From contig JAFAAN010000095.1 of the NCBI GenBank assembly GCA_023426545.1, forward strand, positions 1 through 64,000: a stretch of DNA of 64,000 bases, given 5' to 3'. Below are positions 1 to 7,787 of the stretch, in pieces (positions within the stretch are counted from its first letter, which is position 1; each line of letters begins with the position of its first letter). A program made the position numbers and the translations under genes. The notes beneath the pieces were generated by a model that was given only the letters and a program-made list of their open reading frames with translations, made no database searches and had not been told where the DNA came from. This stretch comes from Pseudomonadota bacterium (GTDB lineage Bacteria > Myxococcota > Myxococcia > Myxococcales > Myxococcaceae).

Positions 1-2
1 GC

Positions 3-1424
3 TACCTCGTCGGGGCCGGCGACGCGGGGCGGTCCGGCCGCGCGCCGCAGAAGAAGGGCTCGCTGCTCGAAGGCTGGCTGCCGCTGGGCATCAAGCCGGC
101 GGAGGGCCAGGAGGCCTTCCTGCGCGCGCTGACACTCGACGCCTCTTCAGCGGTCTTCGTCAGCTCCATGGACCTGCACGCGCTGGCGGCCCGCACGCGC
201 CCGAAGCAGGAGGCGGCGAAGCCCGCCGCTCCAGCGGTGTCCCAGGAGGGCCCGCAGGCCGGCGGCGCGGTGGCGGCGGACGCCCCGCGCGACGACGTGG
301 AGCGCAAGCTGGCCGAGCTGTGGCAGCAGCTTCTCGGCGCGCCCAGGGTGGGGCTGAAGGACAACTTCTTCGAGCTGGGCGGACACTCGCTCATCGCGGT
401 GCGCCTGTTCGCGCGCATCAAGAAGACGCTGGGCGCGGACCTGACCCTGGCGACCCTGTTCGAGGCCCCCACGCTGGAGCAGTGCGCCGCGCTGGTGCGC
501 GAGGCCGCCGGGATTCCCTTCACGCCGGACGCCGCGCCAGGGGAGGCCGCGCCCGCCGCGCCCGCTCCGGGTGCCAGGCCGGCGTCGAAGACCTGGTCGC
601 CGCTCGTCACCATCCAGAAGGGCGGCAAGGTCCTGCCCTTCTTCTGTGTGCACGGCGCGGGCGGCAACGTCCTCAACTTCCGCGAGCTGGCGCAGACGCT
701 GGGCAAGGAGCAGCCCTTCTACGGGCTCCAGGCGCGCGGCGTGGACGGCAAGCTGCCACCGGCCGACAGCATCGAGGAGATGGCGTCCATCTACCTGGAG
801 AGCATCCGGCAGGTGCAGCCCCACGGGCCCTACCTGCTCGGCGGCTACTCCGGCGGCGGCGTGGTGGCCTACGAGATGGCGCAGCGGCTCCATGCGATGG
901 GGGAGCCGGTCGCGCTCGTCGCGTTCCTGGACACCTTCCACCCCGCCACCCAGGAGCGCCGCCAGTCGCTCAACGAGCGGCTGCGGGAGCTCCGCCGCGA
1001 GGGCGCGACGAGCTACGTCTCCCGCAAGCTGCGCACCAAGGTCGAGCGCGACGGCACCCGGCTGTGGAGCCAGCTCAAGCTGCGCTGGTACGAGCAGCGC
1101 GGGGAAGCGCTGCCCATCGAGCTGAGGAACCTCCAGCTCACCGAGCGCTTCCAGCTCCTCGCGAGCCGCTACACGCCGAGCCCCTACCCCGGCCCCGTGA
1201 CGCTGTTCCGCGCGCAGGAGATACACGCCATCTACGCGCACATGGGCACGAGCCTGGGCTGGGAGCCGCTGGTGCCCGCGTTGAACATCCGCGAGGTGCC
1301 GGGGGACCACGACAGCCTGGTGCGCGAGCCCAACGTCCACGTCCTGGGGCGGCTGCTCCGTGAGGCCCTGGATGAGGCCCAGCACGGCGCGCGCGGAGAG
1401 GCTCGATGGACTGGTTCAAGGTAA
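3..1424 (+). CDS. PKS/NRPS terminal module: KR end, ACP, type I thioesterase (5' partial)
   Basis: The reading frame is open from the first base, so this is the C-terminal end of a larger megasynthase. The first ~55 codons resemble the end of a ketoreductase domain (GI.PaEG...F...L pattern, then VSSMDL). A carrier domain follows; its phosphopantetheine motif DNFFELGGHSL has the attachment Ser at codon 387-389. A type I thioesterase then runs from about 590 to 1370: FCVHGAGGN oxyanion region, nucleophile elbow GYSGGG (Ser codon 849-851) and catalytic His in GDHDSL (codon 1308-1310). It should reduce the last beta-keto group, hold the chain and release it by hydrolysis or cyclisation. The next gene starts inside its last 19 bases, implying translational coupling. 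The product cannot be predicted because the upstream modules lie outside the window. Confidence 0.93.
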   Translation, partial: YLVGAGDAGRSGRAPQKKGSLLEGWLPLGIKPAEGQEAFLRALTLDASSAVFVSSMDLHALAARTRPKQEAAKPAAPAVSQEGPQAGGAVAADAPRDDVERKLAELWQQLLGAPRVGLKDNFFELGGHSLIAVRLFARIKKTLGADLTLATLFEAPTLEQCAALVREAAGIPFTPDAAPGEAAPAAPAPGARPASKTWSPLVTIQKGGKVLPFFCVHGAGGNVLNFRELAQTLGKEQPFYGLQARGVDGKLPPADSIEEMASIYLESIRQVQPHGPYLLGGYSGGGVVAYEMAQRLHAMGEPVALVAFLDTFHPATQERRQSLNERLRELRREGATSYVSRKLRTKVERDGTRLWSQLKLRWYEQRGEALPIELRNLQLTERFQLLASRYTPSPYPGPVTLFRAQEIHAIYAHMGTSLGWEPLVPALNIREVPGDHDSLVREPNVHVLGRLLREALDEAQHGARGEARWTGSR

Positions 1425-2275
1425 CGACATCGAGCCGAGAGGCCGGTCGGCTCTCGGCCCGTCGTGCGACGCCCGCGATGGTTGTCGTGCTGGTGGGGTG
1501 GATACTCATGGTGGGCTGGCCTCGACACGACCCTGAATTCCCGGGCCCGTTCCCGTACACCGGCGCGGCGCTGTCACCAGCGGAGCGGACCGAGCTGGCC
1601 TCGGGCGGCTGGACGGTGACAGGCCCTGATGCGCCGCCGTGGAGCGTCGCGCTGACGCGTCCTCCCGTCGACGGTGAGGCGCGGTGGCTGGTCTACTTCG
1701 GCGGCAACACGCCGGGATATCTCTCCGAGGCGAAGGCCATCCTGCTCTCGCTGGACCAGGGGCGTGGGCTCGGCCTGGCCGCCTTCGCGCCGCCCGGCTT
1801 CGACGGCTCACCCGGGAAGCCCTCTCCCGAGGCGCTCCGCGACAGCGCGGCGAACGCCATGCGCTGGTTGGTGTCGGCCCATCCCTCCGCCGCCCGGGAC
1901 CTCCACCTCGTGGGGTTCTCCATGGGCAGCATGGCGGCGCTCACGGCGGCTCACACGCTGCATGAGCGGGAGTCCCCCGCCAGGGGCCTGGTGCTGTTCG
2001 CGCCCTTCCACCGGATGAAGGTGCAGCCCGCGGGGCTTCTGGGACGCCTCCTCAGGCAGCACCGCTATGACAACCGGCCGCTGCTCCAGGCGAAGCACCT
2101 TCCGCCCACGCTCGTGCTGCATGGCACGGCCGACAGCGCGCTGCCGCTCGTCCAGGGCGAGCTGGTCAGCCGCGGGCTGGGCGCCCCCCTCAAGGCGTAC
2201 CGGGACATCGGACACGCCGACTTGCTGAAGCATCCCCCCGCACTCGCCGATGCCCGCCAGGGCCTGGGCTTGTGA
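1406..2275 (+). CDS. membrane-anchored alpha/beta hydrolase
   Basis: A 289-residue alpha/beta hydrolase. A basic N-terminus is followed by one hydrophobic segment (around residues 23-38), so it is probably membrane-anchored or exported. The triad is visible: Ser in GFSMGS, Asp in HGTADS and His in IGHADLL. The start overlaps the preceding thioesterase gene by 19 bases and follows a GGAGAGG ribosome site; the stop lies 41 bases before the next NRPS start. It therefore sits inside the biosynthetic operon and may act on the product, a precursor or a resistance conjugate (inference). It differs from a typical type II thioesterase in having the membrane segment. The substrate is unknown. Confidence 0.8.
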   Translation: MDWFKVTTSSREAGRLSARRATPAMVVVLVGWILMVGWPRHDPEFPGPFPYTGAALSPAERTELASGGWTVTGPDAPPWSVALTRPPVDGEARWLVYFGGNTPGYLSEAKAILLSLDQGRGLGLAAFAPPGFDGSPGKPSPEALRDSAANAMRWLVSAHPSAARDLHLVGFSMGSMAALTAAHTLHERESPARGLVLFAPFHRMKVQPAGLLGRLLRQHRYDNRPLLQAKHLPPTLVLHGTADSALPLVQGELVSRGLGAPLKAYRDIGHADLLKHPPALADARQGLGL

Positions 2276-2303
2276 GCCGTGGGACACCCGAATCGCTGCA
2301 CCC

Positions 2304-2309
2304 CAGGAG
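2304..2309 (+). promoter_or_regulatory. ribosome binding site that sets the NRPS start
   Basis: AGGAGG lies 7 bases before ATG 2317. It makes that ATG the likely start rather than the in-frame GTG at 2272, which lies inside the stop region of the upstream hydrolase. Confidence 0.75.
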
Positions 2310-2316
2310 GTACAGA

Positions 2317-5300
2317 ATGAGCGCGGCTCCGGAGTCGCCCAGTTGTTTCATCATCGGCGAGGGCACCCTCGTCGTCCCCTGCGCGCAGTCCCTCACCGAG
2401 CGCGGCGTCCGGATTCTCGGGCTCGTCACCCGCGAGCCCGCGCTCCAGCGCTGGGCGGAGGAGCAGGGCATCCCGCACGTGCCCCCCGGGGAGCAGGTGC
2501 TGCCCTTCCTGTCCCAGGCGCCCTTCGACTGGCTCTTCAGCATCGTCAACCTGAGCATGGTGAAGGACGAAGTCCTCCGCCTGCCCCGGCGCATGGCCAT
2601 CAACTTCCATGACGGTCCCCTGCCGCGCTACGCCGGCCTCAACGTCACGTCGTGGGCCCTGCTGAACCGCGAGCCGCAGCACGGCGTCACCTGGCACGAG
2701 ATGACGCAGGGCGCGGACAAGGGCCGCATCCTCAAGCAGCGCCTCTTCGACATCGCCCCCGGAGAGACGGCCTTCAGCCTCAATGCCCGCTGCTACACGC
2801 TGGGCATGGAGACCTTCGCGGAGCTCGCGGAGGAGCTGGTCGCGGGCACCGCGGCGCCCAGCGAGCAGGACTTCTCCCTGCGCAGCTACTTCGGCCTCGC
2901 GCAGCGCCCGGAGGCGGCGGCCGTCCTCGACCTCCACGGCGACGTGGACGTGGCGCACGCGCTGGTGTCGGCGCTCGACTACGGCGGCTACCCCAACCCG
3001 CTCGCCTTCGCGAAGGTGTGGCTGGGCAACGGTCCGGTGGCCCTCTCCGAGGCCCGCCGCGCCGAGCCGGCCTCCGAGGCGGCTCCCGGCACGGTGCTCG
3101 ACATCGACGGCGACGCGCTGACGGTGGCGCTCCAGGGCGGTGACCTCACGCTCAAGGGCCCCAAGGGCCTGTGCGGCGCGCCGCTGACGTGGCCGGACCT
3201 GCTCGGCGCGCGGATGCTCGCCAGGGGCGACGTCCTGCCCGTGGCCTCGCCGGAGCTGCGGGCCCGGCTGACCGAGGTGGGCACCCACGCGGGCAAGGCG
3301 GAGGCCTTCTTCCTCCATCGGCTGGAGACGCTGGCGCCGCCGGACCTGCCCTTCCTGGGCGGAAGCTCCAAGGACACCGGCATCCACTCGCTGAAGTTCG
3401 GCGCCAGTGAGCTGGCCCCGGGCTGGGCCGCGGACCTGCCACCCGAGGAGCGGCTGCTCTTCACCGCCGTGGCCTTCCTCGCCCGGCTGTCGCCCGAGCC
3501 CCGCTTCGACGTCGGCTACGCGGATGCCTCCACGCGCGCGCGCATCGAGGGCGTGGAGGACTTCTTCGCCTCGCAGCTCCCGCTGCGCATCGAGCTGCCG
3601 ATGATGGCCGCGCCCGAGCTGGCCGCGGGCGCCTTCCGCAAGGCGCTGACGCAGCTGCGGGACAAGGGGGTGCTCGCGCGCGACGTGCTGGGCCGCTCCG
3701 CCCAGCTCTCCAACCTCCAGCGCCACGGCGGCGAGGTCGCCTACCCCGTCGCCCTGCGCATCGGTGCGGCCGGCCCCGCCGTGGGTGGCGCGGCGCTGGT
3801 CGTCGGCGTGGACGCCCAGGGCCAGCACGCCCACCTGCACTTTGACGCCACGCGCGTGGACAAGGCCCGCGTGGACGACGTGGCGCGGCAGCTCGCCGCG
3901 TTCCTCGCTTCGCTCCGGGACGCCCCCACCAAGGCCGTGGGCGAGCATGACCTGCTGGGCGCGGAGGAGCGCCAGCTCCTGGCCCGATGGAACGACACGC
4001 GCCGCGAGTTCCCCCATGACGCCACCCTGGTCTCGCTCTTCGAGGCCCAGGCCCGGCGCACGCCGGACGCCACCGCGCTCATCTGCCGGGGCGCCTCGCT
4101 GACGTACCGCGAGCTGGACGCACGCGCGGCTACGCTGGCGCGGCACCTGCGTGGGCAGGGCGTGGGCCGCGACGTCCGCGTGGGCATCTTCATGGAGCGC
4201 TCCCTGGAGATGATGGTGGGCGTGCTGGCGGCGCACAAGGCGGGCGGCTGCTACGTGCCGCTCGACCCGGCCTACCCCGCGGAGCGCATCGCGTTCATGG
4301 TGGAGGACGCGGGCTGCCACCTGGTGCTCACGCAGGAGCGCCTGCTCTCGCGCGTGCCCGCCGAGGCGAAGCGGGTCCTGGCGGTGGACCAGGACTGGGT
4401 GCGCATCGCCGCCGCGCCGGAGGTCCAGACGCCGCCGGCCACCCCGGACAGCCTAGCCTACGTCATCTACACCTCGGGCAGCACGGGCAAGCCCAAGGGG
4501 GTGATGATCGAGCACCGCAACGTCGTGAACTTCGGCATCGGCATGGACGACCGGCTGGGCACGGAGCGCGGGACGTGGCTCTCCGTGACGAGCCTCAACT
4601 TCGACATCTCCGTGTTGGAGCTGCTCTGGACGCTCACCCGCGGCTTCACGGTGGTCATCCACGCGGAGCGGCACGGCCCGGTGCAGGAGGGCCAGCACGC
4701 CTCGCGCGCCATGGCGTTCAGCCTCTTCTACTTCTCCAGCGATGAGGGCGAGCGCCCCGAGGGCCGCTATGACCTGCTGCTGGAGAGCGCGCGCTTCGCG
4801 GACACGAACGGCTTCTGCGCCGTGTGGACGCCGGAGCGGCACTTCCACGCCTTCGGCGGCCTCTTTCCCAACCCGGCCGTGACGTCCGCCGCGCTGGCGG
4901 CCGTGACGCGCAACGTGCAACTTCGCGCGGGCAGCCTCGTGTCGCCCCTGCACCCCACGCTGCGCATCGCCGAGGACTGGTCCGTGGTAGACAACATCTC
5001 CCACGGCCGCGTGGGGATTTCGTTCGCCGCGGGCTGGCAGCCCAATGACTTCGCGCTGCGGCCGGAGAGCTTCCCGGATCGCAAGCGCATCATGTTCCAG
5101 CAAATCGAGGACGTGCGCCGGCTGTGGCGCGGCGAGGCGCTGGAGGCGAAGAGCGGCACCGGCAACACCGTGAAGCTGCGCACCCTGCCCCGGCCGGTGC
5201 AGAAGGAGCTGCCCATCTGGGTCACCACGGCCGGCAACCCGGAGACGTTCGAGGAGGCCGCGCGCGCGGGCTGCCACGTCCTCACGCACCTGCTCGGCCA

Positions 5301-6984
5301 GTCGGTGGAAGAGGTGGCGCAGAAGATTGCCCTGTACCGGGAGACGTGGACCAAGGCGGGCCACCCCGGCAAGGGCACCGTGTCGCTGATGCTCCACACC
5401 TTCGTCGGGGACTCGGAGGCCTCCGTGAAGGAGGTCGTCCGCGGCCCGATGAAGGCCTACCTCAAGTCGTCGGTGGGGCTCATCAAGGAGGCGGCCTGGA
5501 GCTTCCCGGCCTTCAAGGAGCAGACGACGCTCGCCAACGGCAACTTCGGCACCGACCACCTGTCCGCCGAGGAGATGGACGCGCTGCTCGACTTCTCCTT
5601 CGAGCGCTATTTCCAGTCCTCGGGGCTCTTCGGCAGCGTGGACGCCTGCGCCGCCATCGTGGACCGGCTCAAGGGCCTGGACGTGGACGAGATTGCCTGC
5701 CTCGTGGACTTCGGCGTCCCCACGCAGCTGGTGATGAAGCACCTGCCGCTGCTCGCCGAGGTGCGCCGGCGCGCCAACGCAGCCGTCGGCCAGGCGAGCG
5801 CCGAGCCCGAGCTCGACGGCTCCATCCCCGCGCTGATGGAGCGCCACGCCGTGACGCACCTCCAGTGCACGCCGTCCCAGGCGAGCATGCTGCTGGCCGA
5901 GGAGCGCTCGCGCGAGGGCCTCAAGCGCCTGCGGAAGATGCTGGTGGGCGGCGAGGCCTTCCCCGTCCCACTGGCGCGCCAGCTCTCCGAGACGGTGTCC
6001 GGCGATGTCATCAACATGTACGGCCCCACGGAGACGACCATCTGGTCCTCCACGCAGCCGGTGAAGAACGTGGGCGAGGGCGTCCCCATCGGCACGCCCA
6101 TCGCGAACACGCAGCTCTACGTCCTGGACGCACAGCAGCGCCCGCTGCCCATTGGCGCGGCGGGCGAGCTGTACATCGGCGGCGAGGGCGTGGTGCGCGG
6201 CTACCACCAGCGCCCGGAGCTGGACCGCGAGCGCTTCATGCCGGACCCGTTCTCCTCGCGCTCCGGCGCGCGCATGTACCGCACCGGTGACGCCGCGCGG
6301 TGGCGGCAGGACGGCGTGGTGGAATACATCGGCCGCCTGGACCATCAGGTGAAGGTGCGCGGCTTCCGCATCGAGCTGGGCGAAATCGAATCCCGCCTGG
6401 GCGAGCACCCCGCGGTGCGCGAGACGGTCGTCATCGTCCGCGAGGACATCCCGGGCGACAAGCGGCTGGTGGCGTACCTCATCGCGAAGCCGGGCGAGCC
6501 CCCTGCGGCGGATGCACTGCGCGACTTCCTGCGCACACGCCTGCCCGAGTACATGGTGCCGCAGGCCTTCGTGACGCTCAGCGCCTTCCCGCAGACGCCG
6601 AACAAGAAGGTGGACCGCAAGGCGCTGCCGCCTCCGGAGCAGGCCCAGGCGCGCGGCGAGCTGGTCCGCCCCGAGGGCGAGACGGAGGCGCTGATCGCTA
6701 CCATCTGGCAGGACGTGCTCAAGCTCGACAAGGTCGGCGTCGAGGACAAGTTCGTCGACCTGGGCGGCCACTCGCTGCTGATGGTGCAGGTGCTGGAGAA
6801 GCTGAAGGCGCAGGTGGACAAGCCGCTCACGCTGGTGGACCTCTTCCGCTACCCCACCATCCGCTCCCTCTCCGGCTTCCTCTCGGGTGACAGCGGGGAG
6901 GAGGAGGCGCTCAAGGAAGTCGCGGCGCGCGGCGAGGCCCGGGCCGCGGCTCGCCGCGCCATGCAGCAGCGCCGCCGGCGGTAG
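2317..6984 (+). CDS. NRPS loading protein: formyltransferase - vestigial C - A with inserted monooxygenase - PCP
   Basis: A 1555-residue megasynthase. Residues ~5-330 are a methionyl-tRNA formyltransferase-like domain with HDGPLPRYAGLN at 98-109. Residues ~345-545 match only the C-terminal half of a condensation domain (RIEGVEDFFASQLPLRI); no HHxxxDG is present. Adenylation starts near 550: A3 YTSGSTGKPKG at 718, A4 FDIS at 762. A ~350-residue luciferase-like (FMN/F420) monooxygenase interrupts it at ~800-1155. The A domain then resumes, with A5 NMYGPTETT at 1233 and NKKVDRKAL near 1428. The carrier Ser is residue 1486 (LGGHSL). The by-eye specificity code DILQLGMIWK is one residue from the glycine consensus. 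Formylation domains start chains in other NRPSs, so this probably loads an N-formylated, oxidised glycine; it is encoded after the thioesterase gene, so gene order is not colinear. Confidence 0.92.
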   Translation: MSAAPESPSCFIIGEGTLVVPCAQSLTERGVRILGLVTREPALQRWAEEQGIPHVPPGEQVLPFLSQAPFDWLFSIVNLSMVKDEVLRLPRRMAINFHDGPLPRYAGLNVTSWALLNREPQHGVTWHEMTQGADKGRILKQRLFDIAPGETAFSLNARCYTLGMETFAELAEELVAGTAAPSEQDFSLRSYFGLAQRPEAAAVLDLHGDVDVAHALVSALDYGGYPNPLAFAKVWLGNGPVALSEARRAEPASEAAPGTVLDIDGDALTVALQGGDLTLKGPKGLCGAPLTWPDLLGARMLARGDVLPVASPELRARLTEVGTHAGKAEAFFLHRLETLAPPDLPFLGGSSKDTGIHSLKFGASELAPGWAADLPPEERLLFTAVAFLARLSPEPRFDVGYADASTRARIEGVEDFFASQLPLRIELPMMAAPELAAGAFRKALTQLRDKGVLARDVLGRSAQLSNLQRHGGEVAYPVALRIGAAGPAVGGAALVVGVDAQGQHAHLHFDATRVDKARVDDVARQLAAFLASLRDAPTKAVGEHDLLGAEERQLLARWNDTRREFPHDATLVSLFEAQARRTPDATALICRGASLTYRELDARAATLARHLRGQGVGRDVRVGIFMERSLEMMVGVLAAHKAGGCYVPLDPAYPAERIAFMVEDAGCHLVLTQERLLSRVPAEAKRVLAVDQDWVRIAAAPEVQTPPATPDSLAYVIYTSGSTGKPKGVMIEHRNVVNFGIGMDDRLGTERGTWLSVTSLNFDISVLELLWTLTRGFTVVIHAERHGPVQEGQHASRAMAFSLFYFSSDEGERPEGRYDLLLESARFADTNGFCAVWTPERHFHAFGGLFPNPAVTSAALAAVTRNVQLRAGSLVSPLHPTLRIAEDWSVVDNISHGRVGISFAAGWQPNDFALRPESFPDRKRIMFQQIEDVRRLWRGEALEAKSGTGNTVKLRTLPRPVQKELPIWVTTAGNPETFEEAARAGCHVLTHLLGQSVEEVAQKIALYRETWTKAGHPGKGTVSLMLHTFVGDSEASVKEVVRGPMKAYLKSSVGLIKEAAWSFPAFKEQTTLANGNFGTDHLSAEEMDALLDFSFERYFQSSGLFGSVDACAAIVDRLKGLDVDEIACLVDFGVPTQLVMKHLPLLAEVRRRANAAVGQASAEPELDGSIPALMERHAVTHLQCTPSQASMLLAEERSREGLKRLRKMLVGGEAFPVPLARQLSETVSGDVINMYGPTETTIWSSTQPVKNVGEGVPIGTPIANTQLYVLDAQQRPLPIGAAGELYIGGEGVVRGYHQRPELDRERFMPDPFSSRSGARMYRTGDAARWRQDGVVEYIGRLDHQVKVRGFRIELGEIESRLGEHPAVRETVVIVREDIPGDKRLVAYLIAKPGEPPAADALRDFLRTRLPEYMVPQAFVTLSAFPQTPNKKVDRKALPPPEQAQARGELVRPEGETEALIATIWQDVLKLDKVGVEDKFVDLGGHSLLMVQVLEKLKAQVDKPLTLVDLFRYPTIRSLSGFLSGDSGEEEALKEVAARGEARAAARRAMQQRRRR

Positions 6985-6997
6985 GCCCTCCATGTCC

Positions 6998-7025
6998 GGC
7001 CCGGGTCGCCGCGTGGCCCCGGGCC
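6998..7025 (+). terminator. GC hairpin after the biosynthetic operon
   Basis: GGCCCGGG (6998-7005) pairs with CCCGGGCC (7018-7025), 13 bases after the NRPS stop. There is no T tract, so it is only a possible terminator or mRNA-end stabiliser. Confidence 0.4.
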
Positions 7026-7289
7026 ACGACACGTCTGGATGAAGGCTGTGCCGGGGGGCGCGGCGGCCCTACCTCCTCCCGGGCACCAGGCGGCCGCCGC
7101 TGCGTGCGGCATGGTCCGCGACGCGAGGTCCCCACGGCACGCCAGGGCGGCGGGCAGGCGAGGCCCCGTCCGTGCCCTGATGCCACTCCAAGCCATGCGC
7201 ACCTCCACACGGGGGCCTGTGTCGGCTCCGTCACCCTTCCAGGAGGCTCGTGCCCATGGCTCGTTCCCGCTTGTACCGTCGACTCGCTT

Positions 7290-7541
7290 CGTCCACGTCC
7301 GGCCATCTATGGCGCCCTGTGGCCGCGCTCGCCGTGGCTCGGGAGGCTCTGGGGCCTGGGCTTTGGCACCACGCTCTTCCTCGTGGGTGACGAAGTCGCC
7401 GTGCCGGCCTTGAAGCTCTCAGCCCCTGCGAACAAGACGCCCGCCAGCAGTCACCTGGGCGGGCTCGCCGCGCACTGGGTCTATGGCGCCACCACCGAGG
7501 CGGCCTTCCGCGGACTGTCGCGCCTCGCCGCGCGGGCGTAG
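7290..7541 (+). pseudogene. remnant of a DUF1440 (YagU-like) membrane protein
   Basis: In the +3 frame ending at the TAG near 7541, about 75 residues resemble the C-terminal half of the DUF1440 family: an LWGLGFGTTLFLVGDEVAVP block followed by HLGGLAAHWVYGATTEAAFR. The first half of the family is not recognisable upstream, where the same frame gives low-complexity Pro/Arg-rich sequence and no convincing start or ribosome site. I read it as a 5'-truncated relic. The rest of the 803-base interval between the NRPS and the MACPF gene shows nothing I can assign. Confidence 0.5.
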
Positions 7542-7787
7542 GCCTCCCGAGTCTCGCCCGTTGAGGCCCCCCCCGGACTCGCGGCGGCGGCCCACCCTCC
7601 GAGACGAGGCCGCTTCCCGTCTCAGGACAGTTCCGGCTGGGCAACGCTGGATTCCAGACATTCACCACACGCTCGGCTCACCCCGTGGGGCTGCCCCGGT
7701 TCCCGCGGCCCGACAGGTCATGTTTCCGTGGCGCCCAGCCCAACCTTCTGGAATGCGCACCTCCACCCAACCCAGGGAGTCCCCAGC

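Noticed and set aside
2272..2316. GTG 2272 as NRPS start
   Set aside because: It overlaps the upstream stop and has no ribosome site; ATG 2317 has AGGAGG at 7 bases.
2065..7032. Very long minus-strand open frames (2065-4320 and 4453-7032)
   Set aside because: They lie exactly antisense to the NRPS gene, have His/Arg/Gly-rich composition and no domain. They are shadows caused by high GC.
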